A DNA stretch of 38,245 nucleotides, taken from contig JAJDUC010000016.1 of the NCBI GenBank assembly GCA_022826865.1, forward strand, positions 1 to 38,245. Direction: 5' to 3'. Origin of the DNA: Anaerolineae bacterium. GTDB taxonomy: Bacteria > Chloroflexota > Anaerolineae > Aggregatilineales > Phototrophicaceae. The notes beneath the pieces are model-generated. The model had not been told where the DNA came from. It did no database searches and saw only the letters and a list, made by a program, of their open reading frames with translations. Positions within the stretch are counted from its first letter, which is position 1. Each line of letters opens with the position of its first letter. Both the position numbers and the translations under genes were made by a program. Shown here in pieces: positions 22,851 to 30,897 of the stretch.

Positions 22851-23438
22851 CTATCCAACTGAAGCCGACTCGCCGGGCTCAAATTGGATGCCGGCGTAAA
22901 CCTCCGCCAGCGGCAACTCGCAATCCAATGCATCCAGCGGCACAATCGCATCCAAGCCAGCGAATTCCTGTGTTTGCCAAATGTTGCCTTGGCGCGAGTC
23001 CACCTCGACATGCGCTTTGAATTGGTCGATGACGAGGTAGACCTGAAGCGAAGGGATGCTTTGGTACTGTTCGCGCTTGAAGCCGCGGTCTCTGGCGGCG
23101 GTCGCTGGCGAAATCACTTCCGCGACCAGTGTGGGGTTAAACAAGTTTATCGCGCCTTCATCAAGCTCCGGTTCGCCGCGGACGATGCTCAAGTCCGGAT
23201 AGAGATAGCGCGTTGGACTGACGCTGTTGCGCATGGCGCTGCTGTATACGTGAAAGCCGCCGCCTCGCAATCGCAACCCTAGCGCAATTGCAAGGTTGAT
23301 CATTATTTCCGCGTGAAAAGCTGTCCCGCCCGTCATCGGATAGACCTCGCCGTCAATGTATTCGTTCTTGTAGTCGCTCGCTTCATCGAAGGCGAAGTAT
23401 TCCTCGACTGTCATATGGCGGATATTCTCGATTGCCAT
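22851..23438 (-). CDS. Uma2 family protein, array 3 copy 1
   Basis: A 195-residue Uma2 protein of the MTVEEYFAFDEASDYKNEYIDG type. The core residues are YPDLSIV (Asp), VAEVISP (Glu) and DRGFKRE (Lys). The first ~39 residues and the upstream region are almost the same as in copy 2 at 23642-24205, but from about residue 40 the two diverge, including the His/Cys-poor segment AEIMINLAIALGLRLRGG. It also has a longer tail (EPGESASVG). It is downstream of copy 2 in the same orientation. Confidence 0.92.
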   Translation of the reverse strand: MAIENIRHMTVEEYFAFDEASDYKNEYIDGEVYPMTGGTAFHAEIMINLAIALGLRLRGGGFHVYSSAMRNSVSPTRYLYPDLSIVRGEPELDEGAINLFNPTLVAEVISPATAARDRGFKREQYQSIPSLQVYLVIDQFKAHVEVDSRQGNIWQTQEFAGLDAIVPLDALDCELPLAEVYAGIQFEPGESASVG

Positions 23439-23578
23439 CGTCTTTCCCCTGAGTCAAATGACCCTTCATGCCCCCTGCGGCTTCAGTATAACGAATACTT
23501 TGACGATTACGTGAAAATCTACAAATGCGGTCGGCGGACGACCGAATCGCCCCTGCAAGTTTCGAGCGCCGACGGCGT

Positions 23579-23640
23579 CTAGCTGAAGGCCGGGATGATC
23601 TTCTCTTCAAACTCGGCAGCGATGGGCTGTTCCAGAATGC
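23579..23640 (-). pseudogene. 3' remnant of an LLM-type oxidoreductase gene
   Basis: Read on the minus strand, this stretch encodes ...EQPIAAEFEEKIIPAFS and a TAG stop, clearly related to the C-terminus EERIVAEYGEKIIPAFS of the intact gene at 24346-25341. It directly abuts the stop of the upstream Uma2 gene (23642) and has no start. The differences suggest either an old duplication or the tail of a lost paralog. Confidence 0.8.
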
Positions 23641-23641
23641 G

Positions 23642-24205
23642 TCAAATCTTCACGCCGGCATAAATCTCCGCCAGCGGCAATTCGCAGCCTAATGTCTCCA
23701 GCGGAATCACGGCATCCAAACCCGAGAATTCTTGCAAGCGCCAGCCTCCGTCGTCATGGCGCTCATACAGTTCGACCAGCGGCTGCTGCTGATCGATCAC
23801 CAGGTAGATCCGCAGCGAGGCGATACTTTGATAGTAGCCTACCTTGTCACCTCGATCATAATCCAATGATGACGGCGAGGTAACCTCGGCAACCAGCACG
23901 GGATTAAACAAGATTGTGGAGCGCTCGTCGGTTTCAGGCGCGCCGCAGACGACGCTTATATCGGGATATAGATAGCGTGTACGGCTGACGCGATTGCGCA
24001 CATGGCCGCCAAAAACCTGGCAATCGCTACCTGTCAAGCGCCGCATGAGCGCAAATCCAGTTTTCATGATGATTGCGCCGTGATTGAGTGTCCCGCCCGT
24101 CATCGGATATACCTCGCCGTCAATGTATTCGTTCTTGTAGTCGCTCGCTTCATCGAAGGCGAAGTATTCCTCGACTGTCATTTGGCGGATGCTGTCGATT
24201 GCCAT
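23642..24205 (-). CDS. Uma2 family protein, array 3 copy 2
   Basis: A 187-residue Uma2 protein starting MAIDSIRQMTVEEYFAFDE. The core has YPDISVVCG (Asp), VAEVTSPSS (Glu) and DRGDKVG (Lys). Residues 1-39 are near-identical to copy 1; the middle differs (LNHGAIIMKTGFALMRRL). The N-terminal half resembles array-1 copy 2 (12647-13243). A GGGGAAAG ribosome-binding site precedes the ATG. It lies 140 bases downstream of the LLM oxidoreductase gene. Confidence 0.92.
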   Translation of the reverse strand: MAIDSIRQMTVEEYFAFDEASDYKNEYIDGEVYPMTGGTLNHGAIIMKTGFALMRRLTGSDCQVFGGHVRNRVSRTRYLYPDISVVCGAPETDERSTILFNPVLVAEVTSPSSLDYDRGDKVGYYQSIASLRIYLVIDQQQPLVELYERHDDGGWRLQEFSGLDAVIPLETLGCELPLAEIYAGVKI

Positions 24206-24345
24206 TGTCTTTCCCCTGAGTCAAATGACCCTTCATGCCCCCTGCGGCTTCAGTATAACGAATACTTTGACGATTACGTGAAAATCTACAAATGCGGTCG
24301 GCGGACGACCGAATCGCCCCTGCAAGATTCGCGCGCCGACGGCGT

Positions 24346-25341
24346 CTAGCTGAATGCCGGGATGATTTTTTCGCCATATTCGGCAACGATGCGCTCTTCT
24401 TCGCCGCACATCAAGTAGATATTGAATTGCGTGACGCCGGCCGCTTCCAGCTCTTTCAGCTTGGCGATGTGCTCGTCGACGCTCCCCAGGATGCCAAAGG
24501 CGTCGACGATCTCCTCAGTGATGAAATCAAGGTGATCGGCGTCCTTGTCCGCATGTTCCTTATAATCGTAGCCCTTGCGCCCTTCTATGTACTCGGTGAG
24601 GCTGACGGGGATGTTGGGGCTGTCCATGCCGTAGCGCTCGACAATATCGGCCACATGATTGCCCACCATCGCCGGGAACCAGCGCGTCTGCTCGCGCGCT
24701 TTATCCATATCGCCCACCCAGACCGGCGCCGCCGACATGATCTGATAAGCGGACATATCTTTGCCCGCCGCCTCGCCGCCGGCGATGGCCTGCTCAGAGA
24801 ACCACTTGACCAAGCCCGGATCCGCTAGCTGAATCACCAGTCCATCACCCGAACGTCCGGCGCCGGCCAGCGCTTTGGGTCCATAAGCCGCGATCCAGAT
24901 CGGCATATCGTAGCCGTTGGCCCAAGGGAATTGCGCCGATGTGTCGTCGTAGGCGACCTCGTCGCCGCGCACCAGGCCGCGCAGGGCGTCGGCGAAGCGC
25001 TCCATGTTGGCGACGGTCATGGGCTTTTTGCCCAACATGCGCCGCGAGCTATCGCCGCGGCCGATGCCTACTTCAATGCGATTGCCGCTCTGGGCCGCCA
25101 GCGTGGCGTACATGCTGCCGGCTACCGACCATTCGCGCACGCCCGGGTTTGTTACCAGGGGGCCGAAAATCATCTCGTCGGTATAAGCCATGCAGAGCGC
25201 CATCGTCAAATAGCATTCGCGCCAGAGAACATGTGAATCGAAGAACCAGCCATATTTGAAGCCGGCCACTTCCGCCTGCTGGCAGAGCGCCACCGTGCGT
25301 TTTGGCGATATGTCGCCTTTGAATGTGATGCCGAAGTCCAT
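24346..25341 (-). CDS. F420-dependent LLM-class oxidoreductase (TIGR03842/CPS_4043-like)
   Basis: A 331-residue luciferase-like TIM-barrel oxidoreductase. The opening MDFGITFKGDISPKRTVAL, the WFFDSHVLWRE segment, GIGRGDSSRRMLGKKP and WFPAMVGNHVADIVERYG match, from memory, the F420-dependent family TIGR03842. Family relatives often sit beside dihydropyrimidinase and carbamoyl-amidase genes. No classical dihydropyrimidine dehydrogenase (PydA/PreT) is present here, so this enzyme could perform or replace the ring-reduction step; that is inference. Use of F420 rather than FMN is also inferred from family membership. Its 3' tail is partly duplicated at 23579-23640. Confidence 0.88.
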   Translation of the reverse strand: MDFGITFKGDISPKRTVALCQQAEVAGFKYGWFFDSHVLWRECYLTMALCMAYTDEMIFGPLVTNPGVREWSVAGSMYATLAAQSGNRIEVGIGRGDSSRRMLGKKPMTVANMERFADALRGLVRGDEVAYDDTSAQFPWANGYDMPIWIAAYGPKALAGAGRSGDGLVIQLADPGLVKWFSEQAIAGGEAAGKDMSAYQIMSAAPVWVGDMDKAREQTRWFPAMVGNHVADIVERYGMDSPNIPVSLTEYIEGRKGYDYKEHADKDADHLDFITEEIVDAFGILGSVDEHIAKLKELEAAGVTQFNIYLMCGEEERIVAEYGEKIIPAFS

Positions 25342-25372
25342 GTTGTCACTCCGCAGTAACTTAACGTAATTT

Positions 25373-25446
25373 GGGCGGGCGACCCAATGGCTCGCCCCTA
25401 CAAAATCTTGTGCTTTAGCGGGCGATTCACAGAATCGCCCCTACAG
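25373..25446. repeat. two REP-like hairpins in tandem
   Basis: The first is GGGCGGGCGACCCAATGGCTCGCCCCTACA (imperfect stem, from 25373). The second has a perfect 9-bp stem, GGGCGATTC-ACA-GAATCGCCC (25420-25440), followed by CTACAG. Both share the TCGCCCCTACA ending of the other copies. They fill most of the gap between the LLM oxidoreductase start and the amidase stop. Confidence 0.72.
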
Positions 25447-25476
25447 TCTCGCTAGGTTGCGGGTTTGGAAAAGTCT

Positions 25477-26340
25477 TTAACTTGTCGAGACCGTGTCTTG
25501 AACCAGCGTTCCGTATTGATCGGGACGGCGATTGAAATAAAAGTGCCAGGTATCGCGCACCTCCTGGATCATATTGAGGTCGAGGTCGCGCAGGATCAAT
25601 TCTTCATCATAGGCGCTGCCGAGGTCGCCGATGAATTGCCCTTTGGGGTCGCAAAAATAGCTTTCGCCGTAAAAGTCATTATCGCCATGCTCTTCGATGC
25701 CGACGCGGTTGATCGTGCCGACAAAATAGGTATTGAAGATGGCGTGCGAGGTCTGCTCAATGCGCCAGAGGTGTTGGCTCAAGCCGCGCGAGGTCGCCGA
25801 CGGGATGAAGACCATTTCCGCCCCGTTCAGCCCCAGGGCGCGCGCGCCTTCCGGGAAGTGCCGATCGTGGCAGATGTATACGCCGACCTTGCCGACGGCT
25901 GTATCAAAGACGGGATAACCGAGATTGCCGGGGCGGAAGTAGAACTTCTCCCAGAAGCCCGGCAAGTGCGGGATATGCGTCTTGCGACACTTGCCCAGGT
26001 AGCTGCCGTCAGCGTCGATGACGGCAGCGCTGTTGTAATAGACGCCCACGCCGTCGCGCTCATAGACGGGCACGATCAAGACCATGCTCAGTTCGGCCGC
26101 GAGCTGGCGGAAGCGCTGCGTCGTCGGGCCAGACGGGACTTCTTCGGTGAAGGCGAAGAATTGCGGGTCTTGCACTTGACAGAAATAAGGACCGTAGAAC
26201 AGCTCTTGATAGCACATGATTTGCGCGCCTTGCTCGGCGGCTTTGCGCGTGTAGTCGATGTGCTTGTCAATCGTGGATTCTTTGTCGCCGGTCCAAGTCG
26301 CTTGCAGCAGCGCGGCGCGTACGGTTGGTCTGTCGGTCAT
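25477..26340 (-). CDS. nitrilase-superfamily N-carbamoyl amidase (beta-ureidopropionase/N-carbamoylputrescine amidase-like)
   Basis: A 287-residue carbon-nitrogen hydrolase with the catalytic triad Glu46 (CYQELFYGPYF), Lys120 (KCRKTHIP) and Cys157 (VYICHDRHFPEG). The CHDRHFPEG context is that of the beta-alanine synthase/carbamoylputrescine branch, and the length fits. It should hydrolyse N-carbamoyl-beta-alanine or N-carbamoyl-beta-aminoisobutyrate to the amino acid, CO2 and ammonia. That follows dihydropyrimidinase in the reductive pyrimidine route. It lies 135 bases upstream of the LLM oxidoreductase gene on the same strand. Confidence 0.9.
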   Translation of the reverse strand: MTDRPTVRAALLQATWTGDKESTIDKHIDYTRKAAEQGAQIMCYQELFYGPYFCQVQDPQFFAFTEEVPSGPTTQRFRQLAAELSMVLIVPVYERDGVGVYYNSAAVIDADGSYLGKCRKTHIPHLPGFWEKFYFRPGNLGYPVFDTAVGKVGVYICHDRHFPEGARALGLNGAEMVFIPSATSRGLSQHLWRIEQTSHAIFNTYFVGTINRVGIEEHGDNDFYGESYFCDPKGQFIGDLGSAYDEELILRDLDLNMIQEVRDTWHFYFNRRPDQYGTLVQDTVSTS

Positions 26341-26363
26341 GGAGACGTCCTTTCCCTTGCGGG

Positions 26364-26714
26364 TTACAAGTATCTGAGACTGTTCTTCATGCTCTCGGCG
26401 GTTTCGTCGCGGTAGACTTCTTGCAGGGCTCTGACAATATATCCAATCGATACGCTGCTATCAGGAAAGTACGCGATGCCGCCGTGCTCAATATCCCAAT
26501 TGGCTGGATTAGCAAAGCCTGAGTCTTTGGTGCAGAGTACACGGCCGTGAACCGCGGCATAGCGCAACTGTACATCATCAGAAACCTTGAGTAGGCTGAC
26601 GTCCCGAGCCGACAGGGCATCTAATCCGCGCCGCCGCAGTTGCTCCGCGATTTCCGGGTCCATATTCTCGTCCAGATAGAAGCTAAGCTTAGACGGGGAC
26701 AAGCCCGGCCTCAC
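26364..26714 (-). CDS. DUF5615 PIN-like toxin-type protein
   Basis: A 116-residue PIN-like protein. The opening LDENMDPEIAEQLRRRGLDAL with Asp15/Glu16, the SARDVSLLKVSDDVQLRYA stretch and the RVLCTKDSGFAN Asp are typical of DUF5615 proteins, predicted RNases. Its start overlaps the last 26 bases of the DUF433 gene, the standard antitoxin-first order for this pair. The pair is inserted between pyrimidine-catabolism genes, suggesting later acquisition. Activity has not been shown for this protein. Confidence 0.88.
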   Translation of the reverse strand: MRPGLSPSKLSFYLDENMDPEIAEQLRRRGLDALSARDVSLLKVSDDVQLRYAAVHGRVLCTKDSGFANPANWDIEHGGIAYFPDSSVSIGYIVRALQEVYRDETAESMKNSLRYL

Positions 26715-27291
26715 GCCTTTCTTTCAGATAGCGCTCATATTCGATTTCAGCGTCAATCTCTGTAGGTCGTTCATGATAGTAAGCCAATGCGCCGAAGACC
26801 TGGCCAAGCGATAGGTCATATTTCTCGCTGATGAGTTTCGGATCGATTTCTCTGTAGCGCCAAGCCACGACCACATCGGCCACACGTACCGATGTGCCGT
26901 CGATGCAGGGGCTGCCATAGTGGCGGTCGGTATCGCGGCTGATTAGATGCAGGCATTCAATGAGCGGATTGTCCAACTGGACTGGCGGCGGCAACGAGGC
27001 AATGGCGGCATCCGGGCCTTGCGCGTCCAATAGTTCTTCGAAAAGGTGATCGGCCGCGATCTCTTCGTCGATTTCGGACTTGTTCTCGTAATAGTAGGCG
27101 AGCGCCGCGTAGACTTGAGGCAGCGTGACTCGATATCGCTGGGCGATTGTTTCGGGGCTTGGGTAATGGTCTTCATCGAGATAGTCGGCTACGATGTGTT
27201 TGACTTTGAGCCCTCTGCCAATCAATGTGGCTCGGCCGCCGCGGCAACCAGGTCTGCGCCAAATTAGGTTGATGCTTTCGATTGTCTTCAT
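26689..27291 (-). CDS. DUF433 antitoxin-type protein with two DUF433 domains
   Basis: A 200-residue protein from the ATG at 27291, which has a clear AGGAGG site nine bases upstream; a longer in-frame start at 27318 is less likely. DUF433 proteins are short (about 75-100 residues), Vap-type antitoxins with a helix-turn-helix. This one has two copies: residues about 12-75 (GRGLKVKHIVADYL, TIAQRYRVTLPQVYAALAYY) and about 118-190 (DGTSVRVADVVVAWRY, LISEKYDLSLGQVFGALAYY). The duplicated layout is unusual. It would bind the toxin encoded just downstream (26364-26714). Confidence 0.85.
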   Translation of the reverse strand: MKTIESINLIWRRPGCRGGRATLIGRGLKVKHIVADYLDEDHYPSPETIAQRYRVTLPQVYAALAYYYENKSEIDEEIAADHLFEELLDAQGPDAAIASLPPPVQLDNPLIECLHLISRDTDRHYGSPCIDGTSVRVADVVVAWRYREIDPKLISEKYDLSLGQVFGALAYYHERPTEIDAEIEYERYLKERREAGLVPV

Positions 27292-27303
27292 GACTGCCTC
27301 CTG

Positions 27304-27333
27304 GCGTGGGCGACCCACAGCGTCGCCCCTACA
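27304..27333. repeat. REP-like hairpin
   Basis: GGGCGAC (27308-27314) pairs with GTCGCCC (27322-27328), followed by CTACAC. It belongs to the same family as the other TCGCCCCTACA hairpins and sits between the DUF433 gene start and the small hypothetical gene stop. Confidence 0.65.
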
Positions 27334-27336
27334 CCA

Positions 27337-27687
27337 CTACTTGGCATGCTCCTTGCCGCAGCGCTCCAGCGCGCGCTGCGCGGCGCGCACGTTGATCTTC
27401 GGCGCCGCATCCGCGTAAAACTGCGCCGCCACCCGCGCCGCCGCCGCTTGTCCATCAGCCGAGCCATCGCTCAAGTCCGGCGCATAATCGTCGGCGCTCA
27501 AGCCGACGATTGGCTCAAGCGTGATTTCGACCACATTCTCGCGCCGAACGCGCTCCAGCTTCTTGCGCCGTTTCTCCGCCGCTTTTGCCATGGCTGCATC
27601 GCCGATGCCGCTGTAGTAGGCGCTTAGCTGCGTTTCCAGTTCAATGGCGAAAGTAAAGACGGCGCCAAATGTATTCAACGAAGCCAT
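27337..27687 (-). CDS. unrecognised small helical protein, coupled to semialdehyde dehydrogenase
   Basis: A 116-residue Ala/Lys/Arg-rich protein. I recognise no family. The N-terminal FAIELETQLSAYYSGIG helix looks like the first helix of a ferritin-like or four-helix protein, then a basic KRRKKLERVRRENV helix and an acidic middle follow. Three Cys/His residues only near the end (ERCGKEH) do not form an obvious site. It starts four bases after the stop of the dehydrogenase gene (27692-29143), so it is likely cotranscribed and may be an accessory protein of the pathway. Confidence 0.7.
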   Translation of the reverse strand: MASLNTFGAVFTFAIELETQLSAYYSGIGDAAMAKAAEKRRKKLERVRRENVVEITLEPIVGLSADDYAPDLSDGSADGQAAAARVAAQFYADAAPKINVRAAQRALERCGKEHAK

Positions 27688-27691
27688 CGCC

Positions 27692-29143
<1,452 letters not shown>

Positions 29144-29521
29144 CTTGCGCTCCTCCACTCCTAATTGCGCTATTGCTCTTATCTTACTGGAACAGCCGGC
29201 GAATTTTGGATAGGGCTGCTTGCTAATGTACAATTCTGAACGGAGCTATATTGTACAACATCGAGGGACACTGCGGATATGCCGACGAGCGCGTCCGCAC
29301 AAGGAGAAATCGCTTGTTTTCGGTAAAGATTTCCGTGAGCGCGCACAAAACAAATCCTAATGTATCCCGAAGAAATATGCACACTCTGTAGCAAATACAT
29401 CTTCTATGTTGGACACTTTGTTGGAACATGTTAGACTATAGACGATTGTACGTCGCTGGTGCAAGCCTGAAAGACTTTCACCGCGCGATGGAAGAATGAA
29501 TCGGTGACCGGGAGCGCAAGC
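29144..29521. promoter_or_regulatory. divergent promoter region between mmsA and aminotransferase genes
   Basis: This 378-base region holds no convincing gene; short reading frames on the minus strand lack ribosome-binding sites. It contains TGTACA-type palindromes at 29227-29232 and 29251-29258 near the mmsA start. A possible rightward promoter is TTGGAC (29409-29414) with TAGACT (29432-29437) at 17-base spacing, with another TTGTAC half site at 29446-29451 close to it. Confidence 0.55.
29227..29258. promoter_or_regulatory. paired TGTACA palindromes, putative operator
   Basis: AATGTACAATT and ATTGTACAACA contain TGTACA palindromes whose centres are 25 bases apart, about 2.4 helical turns. 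They lie about 85-115 bases upstream of the mmsA ATG. No regulator gene is visible next to the pyrimidine genes, but the GntR/FCD regulator at 6590 recognises a TTGT-N2-ACAA-like site and is one candidate. Confidence 0.45.
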
Positions 29522-30811
29522 ATGACGAACTCCGCAGCAATCATGGAACGGTACAGCCAGGTGATGTTTCCGGCGGCGGCGCCCTATCATGGCGATGATC
29601 CGCTCGTTGCCGACCGCGCTAAAGACCAGTATATCTGGGATGTCGAGGGGAAGCGCTATCTGGACTTCTTCGGCGGCATTCTGACCGTCTCGGTCGGCCA
29701 TTGCAACGACGAAATCACCGAGCGGACGCTGGCGCAACTGCAGAGACTTCAGCATACCTCGACCATTTATGTCAATGAGAGCATGGTGAAGCTGGCGGAA
29801 AAGGTGGCGGCCTTGACGCCGGGCCGCCTTCAGAAATGTTTCTTCACCAACAGCGGCACCGAAGCCAACGAAACGGCGGTGCTGGCGGCGCGCATGTATA
29901 CCGGCAATCCGATAGTCATCACGCTGCGCCATGCTTATTCCGGGCGTTCCATGCTGGCAATGAGCCTGTCCGCGCAGCGGCCCTGGCGCTTGGGCGGCGT
30001 GGTCGATCCCTATGTCAAGCATGTGCGCAATCCTTATACCTTTCGCGCGCCCGCTGGCATGACCCGCGAGCAGGTGGTGGACCTGTGCGTGCAAGACCTG
30101 GAAGAGACCATCGCCACCAGCACTGAAGGGCGCATCGCCGCATTCATGGCGGAGCCAATTCAGGGCGCCGGCGGCTTTATCGTGCCGCCCGAAGATTATT
30201 TCCGGCGCGTCCTCCCGATTGTCCGGGCGGCGGGCGGCGTCTTCATCGCCGACGAGGTGCAGACCGGCTGGGGGCGGACCGGGGGCAAGTGGTGCGGCAT
30301 TGAGCACTGGGGCGTCGAGCCGGATCTCATGACCTTCGCCAAAGGCATGGGCAATGGCAGCCCCATAGGCTGCACCATCGCGACGCCGGAGGTTGCCGAT
30401 GCCGTAAAAGGTTTGACCTTCTCGACCTTCGGCGGCAACCCAGTGACAATGGCGACTACGCTCGCAACCATCGAATACATGGAAGCGCACGATACCCCGA
30501 GCAATTGCGCGGCGCAGGGCGCGCGCATGGCGGAAAAGCTGGCGGAGTTCGCGGCTGAGTTCCCCATTATTGGCGAGGCGCGCGGCATGGGTTTGATGCA
30601 GGCGATTGAAATTGTCCAACCGCGGACGCTTGAACCGGACGCCGCCCGCGCCGCCGCCTTTGTTGACAGCTGCAAGGCGAAGGGTTTGCTGCTGGGCAAG
30701 GGCGGGCTCTACGGCAATGTCGTGCGCATCGCGCCGCATCTGAATGTGTCCGGGGACGATATGGACATCGCGATGGACATCATCGGCAGCGCCTTGGCGG
30801 AGTTGTCTTGA
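29522..30811 (+). CDS. class III aminotransferase (AGXT2/beta-alanine aminotransferase-like)
   Basis: A 429-residue PLP-dependent aminotransferase from the ATG at 29522, with GGGAG nine bases upstream; a GTG at 29504 is possible. Visible are the SGTEANE helix, the DEVQTGWGRTG cofactor Asp segment and the Schiff-base Lys (about 274) in TFAKGMGNGSPIGC. The sequence resembles the AGXT2 group, which transaminates beta-alanine and beta-aminoisobutyrate with pyruvate or glyoxylate. It would feed malonate semialdehydes to the MmsA enzyme encoded divergently. It is followed, 86 bases later, by the ABC transporter genes. Confidence 0.92.
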   Translation: MTNSAAIMERYSQVMFPAAAPYHGDDPLVADRAKDQYIWDVEGKRYLDFFGGILTVSVGHCNDEITERTLAQLQRLQHTSTIYVNESMVKLAEKVAALTPGRLQKCFFTNSGTEANETAVLAARMYTGNPIVITLRHAYSGRSMLAMSLSAQRPWRLGGVVDPYVKHVRNPYTFRAPAGMTREQVVDLCVQDLEETIATSTEGRIAAFMAEPIQGAGGFIVPPEDYFRRVLPIVRAAGGVFIADEVQTGWGRTGGKWCGIEHWGVEPDLMTFAKGMGNGSPIGCTIATPEVADAVKGLTFSTFGGNPVTMATTLATIEYMEAHDTPSNCAAQGARMAEKLAEFAAEFPIIGEARGMGLMQAIEIVQPRTLEPDAARAAAFVDSCKAKGLLLGKGGLYGNVVRIAPHLNVSGDDMDIAMDIIGSALAELS

Positions 30812-30897
30812 CCGGCGCGCGGCTCTTGGTGCCGGGGCGAGCCCGCATATACCAAGCGGGAAGCTGCTATCCAATTTTGTTGACGATTTGCTAATTC

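Larger units (their letters stand above)
22851..24402 (-). repeat. tandem duplication of LLM-gene tail + spacer + Uma2 gene (767-base period)
   Basis: The sequence from the Uma2 start region through the ~110-base spacer is repeated: TCTTTCCCCT starts at 23441 and again at 24208, a 767-base period. The spacer contains the same candidate promoter (minus-strand TATACT at 23485-23490 and 24252-24257) and the same partial REP hairpin (GGTCGGCGGACGACC). The intact unit begins in the 3' end of the LLM oxidoreductase gene; the second carries only a remnant of such a gene end. Confidence 0.88.

Noticed and set aside
25373..25446. Tandem hairpins considered as small RNA or CRISPR-like repeats
   Set aside because: The same TCGCCCCTACA hairpin occurs singly at other intergenic sites, so REP-like repeats explain them better.
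29179..29429. Two short minus-strand frames in the mmsA/aminotransferase intergenic region
   Set aside because: They overlap each other in different frames, have no ribosome-binding sites and cover the regulatory region. Better explained as non-coding promoter DNA.
29357..30874. 505-codon open frame on the minus strand
   Set aside because: It is the antisense shadow of the aminotransferase gene (29522-30811), which has clear PLP-enzyme motifs. The translation is His/Arg/Gln-rich and has no domain-like pattern.
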